DNA of 64,000 nt from Trileptium ribeirensis (Eukaryota; Nematoda; Enoplea; Enoplida; Thoracostomopsidae): positions 24,328 through 88,327 of the forward strand of contig JASANE010007210.1 of assembly GCA_030248225.1 (NCBI GenBank), given 5' to 3'. Shown here piece by piece: positions 23,800-34,991 of the stretch. The translations under genes and the position numbers were made by a program. Numbering within the stretch: the stretch's first letter is position 1; every line of letters starts with the position of its first letter. Under the pieces are notes generated by a model. The model was given only the letters and a program-made list of their open reading frames with translations. It searched no databases and had not been told where the DNA came from.

Positions 23800-24560
23800 A
23801 TCGTTAGCACAATGTAGTACAGTAGCTTGGAGGGAGTCGATATCAAAAAGATCTTGGGAGCAGCACATGGTGCGGTTTGGCAAAAAGAACAACTCTCTAA
23901 ACGCTGATCGTACGACATTTGGGAAAGTATTGAGCACGGTTAAGTCGAAACCAAATATGGTTATCAACGCGTTTCGGAAGACAGGTGTCTATCCATTGCA
24001 TCCTGGCGCATTTGGCCCGGAGGCTTCAGTGGTCGCCAACGCTCTGCTTGGAATATGACCGGAAGACCAGCCTTGTTGTAGCAGGGAAGTTGATCAGGCA
24101 ACGGTGGACAACAGTTGTGTTACATCGACACCTATGGTTTTTAATGAGCACGAGATAACTACAACTGAGAGTCGTCATTGCAACTGGACAGCAGCCTATG
24201 CCGTACTGCGAGCGACATGACTCTGATGACGCAGTGGTGAATCATGGACCGACGCTAGAGAACTACGAGGATAGTAACACAGCGGATCACACCGAAGACA
24301 GTCGCACGTACACCGTACCTACAAACATGGAACCCGTCTCTAATACATCCATCTGATGCTACAGTTTCAACAGCTTTTTGGAGCCAGTAGCAAGCAACTA
24401 CGAAGTTGCGGCTGCCAAGTTTAGCCGAATACGAGAACCCATGGGCGTGTTGTATCCGACACCTGACAAAGCTGTTCTTCAGGAGAATGAAAAAAAACTG
24501 CCACAAAGTGGAAAGACTGGGCATGCCAGATCGTGGGATGTTTTATAAGAAAGATGCAAG
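23800..24560 (+). pseudogene. DDE transposase C-terminal relic (pogo/Tigger-like)
   Basis: The frame 23,867-24,058 encodes TTFGKVLSTVKSKPNMVINA followed by FRKTGVYPLHPGAF, a hallmark of the region after the catalytic core in DDE_1-type transposases (V..AFR.TGIYPF.P.A.). Downstream, other frames read LPSLAEYENPW and KLPQSGKTGHARSWDVL, which suggests frameshifts and stops in a decayed element. The N-terminal DNA-binding part and catalytic acidic residues are not visible. Confidence 0.6.
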
Positions 24561-24599
24561 TGGAAAGCATTAGGTATAATGTATCGAGTGTTATGCATG

Positions 24600-26860
24600 A
24601 GCGCACGAGGTCATTTTGGTGTTTCCACGAAAAGCACCTATTTTTGTACCCGTGTTACAGGGAAGTAAGAGGTCTGCGAAGCGGCCAGTAAACAACCTGA
24701 GCACGTTTGCTTCGTAGATATGGTCTTTAGTTTTAAAGTAATCCGTGTTTACCTTTAACGCTTTGTTTTTTAAGTCAATGAAGGAATGTGACTCAATGTC
24801 ACTGAAGTATTCACAAGCTTCGTTACACCCAGTATAAGCGCAGATTGAGACGGACACGAGAGCCCAAAGTATTGATGCCAGAGTTGCTTTCTCCTCGTCT
24901 CACATAGCACAGTGTAGTACTTAGTCACAAGCTAGAAATTTGAGCATCCATGTAGATGATTTGTGGGTAACGTATTTCAATATTTCAGCCGCCTTGTCTG
25001 GAAGCTCTACGCGCTTTTAATCGCTGATTAAACATGTTTTTGCCTGACCGACCCGCAGGTACTGTGGATGTGTAAGTCTGATTGTTGCAGCTTCTTTGTT
25101 AAACGTTTAAAGAACCACATCACAATGTTATTTCGTCAGATACTAGATAATTGGCTAATCAATATAGCCGATTGGATCACATAATGTGGTGATTTGCGAA
25201 CGAGCTATTTTCATGGTTCCCTGCTTTTCAGCTTTATATATATATTTGTGACTCATTTAGTTAAACGTAGTTTTATTTTTCACAATTATTTTGCGTTATA
25301 TTACAGTTTATGAAGAATTAATAAATCTGTGCGAGGTGCTTGATAGCATTTGATTAATACCTATCTCCATTATTCACTATATTGAGCGAGATCTAAAACT
25401 GACACAATTTGCAAAAGCGAGTGTCGACCTTACAACCAAAGTGTGGACTTAGCAATCACCAAGTGTTGACCTTAGAATAAATTGTTTACGTAGTGTGGAT
25501 GGATGTAGGTTCAAAGCATCGACTTAGTACGGGTTTAGTATAAATATTTTTATTTAGTTAGTCATATTTTTAGGCAGTACCGGATAGGTGTCGTATCGTA
25601 TTTTTCTATTCATGGATATGCCATGAAACAACTGGACAAATAGCTTTTTGAAAATATACGTACTTAAGCGTGAAAAATATGAGAAATTTTTACCGTGAGA
25701 AAAAAATATGATGCCACCGTGAGGAAAAATATGATACTATCGTGAGAAAAAATATGAATAAAATCTGACTATGCTACCTTTATAACCAGGTGATTTGGTG
25801 GTTCATTTTCATTCAACCGAATTGTCTCAGCGAAGCATCTAATACTACATTTGTCCAATGAGGATAATGTCATCCACGTTTTATAGGTCCGAAATTTTGG
25901 CCAGAAGCATAATTTATATACTAGATTGTGGTTTTCATTCGAAACTGTTTATATATATATATATATGGTGTATTTCCTTTGGATTGCACTTATGTAACGT
26001 CAGGAAACTTGAAAAATATGAACGCGTAACGTTGTGGCTAGAGTTCAGTAAACCCGATGCATGTACATCTTGTTTGAACGTCAGTGTATTTTGATTTGTC
26101 GAAATGAATAACAGACTTAAAGATGACATAGCTTCCTCGGGTAATTATTGTAGTGACCGTCTATTTGCCATAAAATAAAGCGAAGAAAAGTTAATAAACC
26201 GACTGTCAGATAATTAGAAAATTAATACGGTAACGATGCTTGGCTATTAACATTTATAACAATACAAATTACACTGCATGACAGAAACTTGTTAACACAT
26301 CGTTGTACTATAGTTGTCTGAAATGACTATTGCCTTTCGAACATTGAAAAAAATTTCCTTAATCTCGTGTAAATTTCGAGCAGCTCTCGAACAGTTTAAA
26401 TAAAGGGCTCCAAAAATCTGGAGCATCGAATACATTCTTAGCACAATTAGGAATTTGTCGAGTGAATATCGAACGAATAGCATTCATTGCTGGCGAGTTT
26501 CACTTGATGTGTAAGAACTCTATCAACTGTCAATTTAAATTATATATTACAATTTCATTATTGTAGCTTAATAGACTATTGATATTGAACAATTTGAATG
26601 ATTGTAGTTGCGAGAACGTTTGCTGTTCGTCGTAAGTTTAATGTTTAAATTTACACTTGTAAAAGATGTAATATTGTACGTTTGGTAATAAAAACTATAA
26701 TTAACTATATGCATTGCAGTTTTCGAAACCACATCCGTCCGGACGTCTTAACTTTAAATAGTCGCCGAGCCTATAATCAAAATGCACGACTATGGTTGAC
26801 GACAATGTCATCTTGTGGAAATCAAAGTTCCGTTTATATTGTCGATAATCCGCACCGCTT
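24600..26860. other. Gene-free stretch with minor repeats
   Basis: Includes a short tandem of 'aaaaatatgat....cgtgag' units (~27 bp, 25,675-25,760), an (at)n run at about 25,951-25,965 and a family-E repeat at 26,330-26,500. Nothing coding is supported. Confidence 0.5.
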
Positions 26861-26863
26861 TCT

Positions 26864-27510
26864 TTGAAACCGAGGTGGTTTTGGTATAATGGTGTGGTGG
26901 CGCGCTTCACTGAGTTTAGATATCGTTCCAGGCCTAGATCGAAAGAAACGTTGTCAAAATTATCGACTTGCTCTAGCTAGCTTGTCATCGATGTAAATGT
27001 CCTACGAACGTTCGGTTTGAAACCGAGGTGGTTCTTGTATAATGGTGTAGTGGCGCGCTTAACTGAGTTTAGATATCGATCTAGGCCTAGATCGAAAGAA
27101 ACGTTGTCAAAATTATCGACTTGCTCTAGCTCACCTCTAGCTAGCTTGTCATCGATGTAAATGTCCTACGAACGTTCGGTTTGAAACCGAGGTGGTTCTT
27201 GTATAATGGTGTAGTGGCGCGCTTAACTGAGTTTAGATATCGATCTAGGCCTAGATCGAAAGAAACGTTGTCAAAATTATCGACTTGCTCTAGCTCACCT
27301 CTAGCTAGCTTGTCATCGATGTAAATGTCCTACGAACGTTCGGTTTGAAACCGAGGTGGTTCTTGTATAATGGTGTAGTGGCGCGCTTAACTGAGTTTAG
27401 ATATCGATGTAGGCCTAGATCGAAAGAAACGTTGTCAAAATTATCGACTTGCTCTAGCTCACCTCTAGCTAGCTTGTCATCGATGTAAATGTCCTACGAA
27501 CGTTCGGTTC
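26864..27510 (+). repeat. Four-copy tandem array, 164-bp units
   Basis: Unit starts (ttgaaaccgaggtgg) fall at 26,864, 27,017, 27,181 and 27,345. The first unit is 153 bp because it lacks an 11-bp 'ctcacctctag' duplication. The third copy boundary to boundary is nearly identical to the second. Units contain the 20-bp perfect palindrome tcgatctaggcctagatcga (copies 2 and 3; one mismatch in copy 4, more in copy 1) and the phrase ctagctagcttgtcatcgat. Confidence 0.92.
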
Positions 27511-28002
27511 GATATAAAAATTCAAGCGAGAAGATTTTTTGCCTTCTGTGAGACATATGATATACGTAGATATTGCAGAACGTGATAGTTTAACAAGAGT
27601 CGTTCCATGCTACTTTGTCCTTTGATCCTAGAAGAAATTACTAATGATTTTTTGTTGTAACACCAAAACAACGTGCTGGTTATGCGTGAATTCATATTAT
27701 GTGCGTGCACTAATAGTGCGTTGTAGTGTTGTAAAAATTATGAACTATCATGCAAAATGTAGCGATCAGAATTCTGCCATCGCTATTAGCAATACCTAAG
27801 CGAACTGGAATGGGCCCTATACTCTTTGAACGCAATTTGCGTATTGTGTCATCTTAGTTGTCGGTTGGTAGCATTATTTTTATTTATCTAGGGTTGTGGG
27901 CCAGAGTGTATTTCAATTCTGTTATCTGGATTAGAAACGAAAAAGCATTGTGGGGAGTAGCCCGCACTTATCATAGGCTAGTCCAAGACTGCAGGAAAAA
28001 AT

Positions 28003-28186
28003 TAGTCACGAACAGAAATAAAGTGCATAAAAACGAACCCAACGTTACAACATTCCTTTTGGTTTTCGCCGGTTCATAAACGAACTCGAAAAAATCGAGC
28101 CATAAATATGACAATTTTCGTTTGTAATTGAACGTTCTAACGTTCGTTCGTGATCGTTTTTATGCACTTATTTTTGTCCTTCACTG
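28003..28186. mobile_element. MITE family F, copy 2, upstream of MRPL42
   Basis: Left end agtcacgaacagaaataaag then tgcataaaaacgaac; right end gttcgtgatcgtttttatgc followed by acttatttttgtccttcactg, inverted. It shares both ends with 17,484-17,702 and ends about 175 bp before the MRPL42 start codon, so it may overlap that promoter. Confidence 0.72.
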
Positions 28187-28361
28187 TATATACAATAAGT
28201 GTCGCGGTTTCTGCTCTTTTGTTATGGGGATGCTTGTGATAGTTCGAAACACCACCAAACTGAATTTTACTTCGACCGACAACACTATGATGACATATGT
28301 ATGGACAGGAACACACTTGCTCGTATGCTGCGCTAATATTTTTAGTTGTAACGGATTTATC

Positions 28362-28513
28362 ATGGCAATCATGTCGAATTTGTATTTTTTCCAAGTATTA
28401 AACAGCTCTGTGAACATTTCGTGTCTTGCTATTATAGGTATTCCCAATTTATTACGATGTAATTACATTTGTCGCTGTTCGCACCAAGATTCGACTGATG
28501 GATTTGACCGCAA
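28362..28513 (+). CDS. MRPL42: MRPL42 exon 1
   Basis: Donor cgcaa|gtaagt at 28,514. The ATG at 28,362 (MAIMSN) or the in-frame one at 28,371 would give 32 or 29 residues before the CRC motif, similar to vertebrate spacing. An acceptor-like 'attatag' at 28,437 could instead start a shorter exon in phase 1, so the start is less sure than the exon end. Confidence 0.75.
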
Positions 28514-31500
28514 GTAAGTCGCGCTTAAGAATTTTAATACTCATACGGGTTAATTAGTTGGTATTTGTGCAATGTTAGACATATAATTTGTAGCATACAT
28601 AGAAGTAATTGAATTCTGAGTGTAGTTAGTGGAACGAGCGAGAGAAGAATTCTCATGGGGCAGAGTGATAAATTTCGACGGTGCCTGTTGCTGGAGTTTT
28701 TTTGGTGACACCGGTAACTCAACTGTGGTTGGGCGAATTGTCTCGAACGATAGCTGATTCGCAATTTTTAGGCTATTTGTGCCCTTTAATTAGAGGTGAC
28801 AACGGCTTTCAACTCCTTCCGGTCAGTAAGGCGGCCCGAATGTGCTGCATCGGGTCGCGAAGGCCCCCGAAAAATAACATATCTCGACAATTGGTGTAAC
28901 TAACCCACTCAGCTTATTCGGTAGAGCAAACAAACCTCCATAATACTGTTGAAAATGTTTTGCTATGGGGCTATCTCCGGACGTAGTATTTGGGTCAAAT
29001 AGACCCATGAAACTCAAAATAAATATCTCTGTAATCGTTCGAACTATGTAAGGTTTTGTTTTAATTTTGGAGCAGTGTTAGAGCAATTCGCACTTTATAT
29101 ACTGTTGTCACTATTTTACAAAGTATATTCTAAGTAGTTGCACAACGCAATAAGCAGGCACAGTACACGTCATAAGTGGTTCTCTCGAGATTTAAAATTA
29201 TTTAAAGTAATAATTCCATTTTAAAAACAAATTTTTTTCGAGCGAGTGACGGTCAGTTTTGGCGGGTACTGTATAATTCCATGGCTGATATTCGGCTCAT
29301 TTTGTAACGTGATGCTCAGCATAGTTATGTACAGTACGAGCCAGAAATTATCGTCGAATTTCGAGCTAGCTGCGAACGAGTGGCTCGCTCGTGATTTCGA
29401 AACCATTTGAATTAATTCTAATGTTAGAACAAATTTTTTTCAAGCGAATGGTGAGTCATTTTTGGTTGTACTGTATGTACGTCTCTCTACAACTCTTATA
29501 ATTCGCCATTTTGGCGAAGAGACAAGCTACTAGAACTAAATTAACATAAATAGATGGTGAACGCTGTGACAGCGGTGATTGTTACAAGCGCCGTTAAGAA
29601 CACTATGATAGTGACAATGCGTTAAAAATGCAATTACGAACGCCATGACAGGGATATTGTGTTAAAAGCGTCGTTAACGCTTTACGTCTTGAATTAATTT
29701 ACATTTCCACTATGGATGAACAATTGTCGCTGCCGGGTATCGAACCCCGTCACTCCGGTGAAAGGCACTTTACTAATCATTGAGCTATTTCGGAGATATT
29801 GCTCGGATCGTTAAGGCTCCTCACGTAGTGAGCTCACAACACTCACACAATCGCGCGGTATTCATCGAATTTAGTTAGTATAACGCATTCAAATGTAATT
29901 AGTAGTTGTCGAACAATTGCAGGAGTTAAAGGGATAAACATGTAGCATACAGAATTTTGTTTAACAACTTACATTTTGAATGAATTTACATTTCGATTAT
30001 CGATGAACAATTTTTGGTTGCCGCCAGGTATCGAAGCACGAACGCTCGGATGAAAGTTACACTAACTAACTAATGAGCTATTTCGGAGTAATTGTTCGGA
30101 TCGTTAAGGTTTCTCGCAAAGTGAGCGCACAACAACATGTGTACAATCGTGCAGTATTCATCGAATATAGTTAGTACAATACGTTCAAACGTAATTTAGT
30201 TGTTGTCCAACAGCTGTAGAAGGGTTATGAAAGCTGTGACCGTGATTTTGTGTTAAAAGCACCGTTAAGTACGCTGTGACATGCATAATCTGCTAATCAC
30301 TGTCGACGAACCATAATGTTTACTGGATACAGCCTGTCTTCAGCTATTTCGTTTTATATTGCCTTCAGAACGTTTAGAAATCATCGGTTTGGGTAACTCG
30401 GTACATTCAATACGACGGTGTGGTCATCTAGAATCTAGCTTGACCACACCAAACATTAATGTTTTCAATTAGTTTATAGTCGACCGTTGGCGAACTCGAT
30501 TGCCGAAAGAATGTATATGGTTATGCTTTATTTTGTGCGTTCATAGATAAGCTATTATATAATAATATGTTATGTTATGTTACAGGTAAATACGAAATGT
30601 AGCGTTGCTTAACTCTTACCAGGGCAGCATTGCAAGGCTTCACCCGTTCCAGAGGTTTTAGGGTGATAAACATTAATCACAACGCTTGCTACAGATGATT
30701 TTGCATAACATCAACTGTAGATGAAACACGCTCTCTCCATTTCTGTCTGGTTTGCGAGATTTTAGTTATTAGCCTTTCCCAAATCAAATATTGATTATAA
30801 GAATCAAATTATGATTGAATTCTGATAAGTGAGTGAAACGAGCGTAGCGCTGAATTCTCATTGGGCAGTGTGGTAAATCTCGACGGTGTCTGTTTCTTTG
30901 TTTTTGGGGGTAATGCACACAACCTCAACTTTGCTTGCGCCGATGACTCGCGCGAAAGTTCATTTTAAAGAAAGCTTGAAATCTCTATTTGTGTCCTTTC
31001 TTTAGTCGCGAAAATATATTCCAACCCTTGCGGGTCGTAAAACAGGGTCGAAGGGGCCCGGGTCGGGTCAAAAAGGGTTCGACAAAATGTACTCTTGACT
31101 GTGTCTCAGTAACAGTTATTTCGGTCAACCAGGTTCATTTTGTAGAGCAATTGGGGTGCTAGAAAAGTGTATACAAAGCTTTTGTATAATACAATCATAG
31201 GGTCCAAACGTGTTTTGAAAAGGCCCTAGAGACCCGAAATACACGAAAATGGCAATTATATCCTGAGCCGCTCTAGCTATATGGGTGGTATTGTACTCTT
31301 GTATTGCAATCCACCCTCTATGTAGCTGCAAACGATGAACACGTTTTTTACGCTTCGGGATTGGGCAGAATTTTTGGTTTTTTTCTGCACAGCCAACTGG
31401 CTAAAACCACTAAAATTTTTTAGTCAGTCCAAAATTTTTTAGCCAAATTCCCAGAACTCGCGTGTGGCATGTCAGGGCAATTTTCAGTGGAAAATTTTGA

Positions 31501-34500
31501 GAACGGTTGTAGTGCTATAGTGCCAAGTGCCAGATACACTATATATAAATGTATAATCATTGGTTCATTTTCATTTTTTCATGTTCATTAGGCAGGAACT
31601 CAGTATACTTCGTATTACGCTAGCATACAAGTGAGATAATTTCATGTTTTATTTGCATCATGAAAATTTTTGAAAAGTAGTTGGTGGATGTTAACAACTT
31701 TGCTTATCAAGTTTTTTTTAGTTTTGATAAAAAGGCGACTCGTAGCGCAAAAAAGTTTTAGCCAATTTGGCAAAAGGGCCTAAATATCTTTAGCCAATAG
31801 ACAAACTTTTAGCCATGGTTAAAGAATTGGCTAAAAAATAAACACTGGGGTTGGGTCTAAATGGGCTTTGAATAGGCCCAATATCCTGAACCTACCAAGC
31901 TATATCGGTAACATTGTGGTTTTGTTGTATTGCAATTCGCCCTCTATGCAGCGGCAGATAATGTAGATAAGGCGTTTTGATTATTTAAGCTGCATGGTTG
32001 GGTATAAATGGGGTTTTGAATGGGCCCACGAGACCCAAAATAAATGATATCTTCGCAACCACTAGGGATGTACGGACATTATTGATATCGTTTTATTATC
32101 GTATGTAAATGCACTTTGTAAGTCCCCAAATACGCAGTAAACGGTACATTATATTTCATGAACTATTAAAGCAACGGAAGCTGTGTGCGTCTCTCTAAAT
32201 TAGATCTTCAACATTCACAATAATTACCACCTTGGCGATGAGACAAGCTACTGTGTTGTGAATCACGAATCAAATTTTTGAACTGTTATATTTTAAAAAT
32301 ACTGCAATTTATTAAAATTTCTAAAAAATATTTCAATTTTGGATTTTTTACTCATTTTTGGATTTGCACATTGTTTGTTGCCGGTTTGTGTAGTATTTTA
32401 TATGGTTTCAGAAAAAACTACACTGTTGTCGCTGGAAATGGCATAGTAGTTTCGTGGCACCCGGCTACGCCGTTTCCATACGAACACACCAAGCCTTTGC
32501 CAAGAGATCGCGAGATTTTAGCTGCGGTAAGATTAAGCTTGAACTATCTAATCGATTTATTACGGGGTATAAAGCTGGCCTCTTCACAAAAACAAAATTT
32601 TACAAGGTGGTTTTTGATCTGTAGGGCCGCAGCTTCAACCTGGGGAGAACTGGAAATTCCTGAGTGTAATTTCCACCAGGGAACGTATAAATGCATTTTG
32701 TCGTGTTTTCAAGCATTTAAACATTTTTAAAGTTATTTTTGTTGCGCATTTATTATTAAGCACTGAAAATGCGTATTTCCGCATATCACACGTTATTTTA
32801 TTTAGTATCTCGTCATAAATAGTCGAAATAAAAACAGTAATTTTTTCTTGTTATGACATTCTTGGTATGACCTAAAGTCCCTTTGGAGTGGGGGTTTACC
32901 TGCGGGAAACCTAAACTTTACCTGGAGGTCATGACCTTGGAGTAGCCGCCGAAATCATGTATAGGTCGAAAACCGTGCCCTTTCTCCTCTCCATGGAGAG
33001 GCCAGTAAAGTGCAGAGGTTCGGGTACATACAGTCGCGGCCAAAAATTGTAGTCGAAATCAATTGAAATTTCGTTTAATCGAAAAGAGTCCCGGGAGTTT
33101 TATAAATTTAATATTTATTTAACTTGATTAACTGAAATCGTACCAAATTTTGATGGAATGTTTTGCAGTTATTCCTGACCGTAACTTACATATAGCGGTA
33201 GTACTAGCCGCGCCGGGCGCTCGTTGCTCGCTTGAAACATGTGGGAAATAAATTATATATTATGTTTTATAATTTACCCGCTGTTCGCTAAGCTCGTGAA
33301 TCACACAGTCGATCATTGCGGCTAGTGGTATATTTTCGAAAATGCACGGAAACCAATAATTTCATACCGAAATATACAGTATGATCTCTATGTTCGGAGG
33401 AAACTGATTCATTTGCATCAAAACAATAACTCATGTGCATTTAGTTCAGCATTAATCAAATGTCTATTGTTAAGCTGCGGACGTATAACTTAAAATATTG
33501 TGGCACCATCTCGTGTGTCTTTGGAAAAATAATACGATGAATGGAAACTAGTTTGCATAAATTTCAAGAAAATGATAAATATTGAATTTTCATAAATTTC
33601 AAAAATATTTCCCGAAAGTAAACAGTACTCTTTAGAAATGAGCGCTGCCCGTTCGATATCAACTCGATGCTCGGTTCCTCAAAAAGCCGACAATCAGTTC
33701 TGGCGCAGTCTGTATAAGCAAAGGTCTTGAAATATTGTTATTTGATCAGTATATACGTACATAGTCCTGGTTTCTACAGGGAAGGGCCCAGGTATTTCGA
33801 TATTCCTTCAGTTCACGCCTCCAGGTAAACAATGGCTTCCGTAGTTCATGTCTCCCAGGTACTTTCCTGCTCCACTAAAAATAACCACGTTTTTGCGTGA
33901 TGGCTTAAAAAATATGCGATTTTTTCTATATTTTTGCTAAAAAATCCCCAAATTTTTTCGTTTTTAAATAAGCATAATCGTAATCAGTTGCCAAATTAGG
34001 CATTTTTTGTGTTCTCTGATTGTTACAGTACTTTATGGTCCCCCACTTCAACTGGGGAACCCCAGATGAACTGGGGGAGTTCCAGCGAGCCTCTGACAAT
34101 AGGGGGCTCTCGGCGTCAAGTCTTACCCCGAGTTCGGGGGAGCGAGGATGTCAATAGGGTTAAATATTTTGTATATCATATTATATACATATAATGCAAT
34201 ATATATGTATATATTTACATGGGCCGCTTTATATACATGTCTATGCGTCAATATTACTGCATTTTACGAATGAGATGTGCAAAACACAAGAATTTGCTGG
34301 AATTATACCTTATATTGGTCGGGTATTCAAATTGCTTGGGGTCAAAATCAAAAATTTAAGAACTCCAACTTTCGTAGGGGGGCAGGGCGGTGGGGGTCGC
34401 TACTAAGGGTCAGCTACCGGACCTGAGGGATAAGTCCCATTCCTCCCTATAGTGGAGCCTCGCAGGTATTTTCGGTTCCCCCAGTTCCGAACTGCGGAAC

Positions 34501-34991
34501 CCCAGGTCATGCTACCAGTATAATTTTGGTACTTTGGAGAAGAAAAATAGTAATTATTGAAAATTGTGCACAGTTATCAGGGGCGTAGCCAAGGCTACCA
34601 TTCCAGTGACCATTTCTGCGACCGTGAAGGAGGACAGAAAAGGTAAGTGTAGGTTTATGTGCGTTTGCGCTATGCCTCATCTAGCTCCCGGTGGAGAAGT
34701 TCCTTGCGCGTATGTGTTGTTTTGAGTTTAATACTAATGACTTATTGCTTATTTATTTTTATTCTGCCTACATCCTCAGTTCGTTCTATTAGTGGCTTTA
34801 ACTACTGAATATTTATTTCCGTTACTTTGTGTGTAATGATAAACAAAATAAATTTTATTTATTTGGCAGGGCGATTCGGAGTTAAACATACCGCTGCGTA
34901 AAGAGCAATATTTCGAACATATGCCTTCTGGACCTTCGAATGTAGATTTACAAAACATGTTCTACACAAATAAACATGTTTGGCAACCATC
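28362..34991 (+). CDS. MRPL42: Mitochondrial ribosomal protein L42 (mL42) gene, three exons
   Basis: Exons 28,362-28,513, 32,412-32,526 and 34,870-34,991 splice in frame (phases 2 and 0). The product reads MAIMSNLYFFQVL..., NYICRC, then KNYTVVAGNGIVVSWHP, PFPYEHTKPLPR, and in exon 3 LQNMFYTNKHVWQP. The WHP...PYEHTKP.PR signature and the C-terminal M.FYT.KH.W.P block are diagnostic of mL42, a small component of the mitochondrial large ribosomal subunit; NYICRC sits where vertebrate proteins have YCVC. The start of about 30 hydrophobic/basic-poor residues would be the import sequence. About 129 residues are assigned versus ~140 in vertebrates, so a short C-terminal exon is missing; 36,599-36,681 is a phase-compatible candidate. 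Introns of 3.9 and 2.3 kb are filled with repeats. Confidence 0.88.
28607..29040 (+). repeat. Dispersed repeat family D, copy 1
   Basis: 'gaattctcatgggg.cag.gtgataaat.tcgacggtg' and the following ~200 bases match 30,812-31,090. The tail ('agacccatgaaactcaaaataaa') resembles 31,190-31,330 and 31,850-32,060. Confidence 0.5.
29692..29935 (-). mobile_element. tRNA-derived SINE, copy 1
   Basis: The minus strand at 29,722-29,797 reads like a tRNA: a tagctcaatgattagta A box, a tttcac loop as in tRNA-Glu(UUC), and a ggggttcgatacccgg T-arm/B box. Acceptor-stem pairing is poor, so this is a SINE head, not a tRNA gene. The flanking tail is shared with copy 2 at 29,976-30,225. Confidence 0.65.
29976..30225 (-). 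mobile_element. tRNA-derived SINE, copy 2
   Basis: Near-parallel to copy 1 about 285 bp upstream: same order of 'gaatttacatttc', 'gatgaacaatt', the B box (mutated), 'gagctatttcggag', 'ggatcgttaagg' and 'cgtgcagtattcatcgaat'. It is more decayed in the T arm. Confidence 0.65.
30418..30450. repeat. Perfect 10-bp stem-loop
   Basis: ggtgtggtca at 30,418-30,427 pairs with tgaccacacc at 30,441-30,450; the 13-base loop can itself pair ctag with ctag. Role unknown. Confidence 0.6.
30812..32060 (+). repeat. Dispersed repeat family D, copies 2 and 3
   Basis: 30,812-31,090 matches 28,607-28,880. 31,190-31,330 and 31,850-32,060 share 'ttgaa.aggccc', 'tatcctga.cc', 'agctatat.ggt..cattgt' and 'tgtattgcaat.c.ccctctatg', showing a local duplication. 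Between them (31,370-31,860) lies a 'tttagccaatt' word-rich segment. Confidence 0.5.
32412..32526 (+). CDS. MRPL42: MRPL42 exon 2: WHP...PYEHTKP
   Basis: Acceptor tggtttcag, donor gctgcg|gtaaga. The first base completes a Lys codon split with exon 1; exit is phase 0. It encodes KNYTVVAGNGIVVSWHPATP, then FPYEHTKPLPRDREILAA. The PYEHTKP.PR string is the family signature. Confidence 0.92.
32527..34869. other. MRPL42 intron 2
   Basis: Repeats of unknown class with G/C-rich 'ggaaccccag'/'ctgggggag' words near 32,870-33,020, 33,770-33,870, 34,030-34,145 and 34,420-34,510, plus a family-E fragment near 33,640. A segment at 34,575-34,640 has an acceptor and a gtaagt donor, but its frame and phase do not fit MRPL42. 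Confidence 0.55.
34870..34991 (+). CDS. MRPL42: MRPL42 exon 3: MFYTNKHVWQP
   Basis: Acceptor atttggcag, donor ccatc|gtgagt. It enters in phase 0 and exits in phase 2 within a Ser codon. It reads GDSELNIPLRKEQYFEHMPS, then GPSNVDLQNMFYTNKHVWQP. The M.YT.KH.W.P block matches the C-terminal conserved patch of mL42. Confidence 0.9.

Larger units (their letters stand above)
28514..32411. other. MRPL42 intron 1: SINEs and dispersed repeats
   Basis: Holds family-D copies (28,607-29,040; 30,812-31,330; 31,850-32,060), a family-E fragment (29,221-29,480), two tRNA-like SINEs (29,692-30,225) and a 10-bp-stem hairpin at 30,418-30,450. No additional exon was seen. Confidence 0.6.

Noticed and set aside
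29722..29797. A functional tRNA-Glu gene on the minus strand
   Set aside because: A/B boxes and the loop are good, but the acceptor stem does not pair properly and a second decayed copy with the same tail lies 285 bp away: a SINE.
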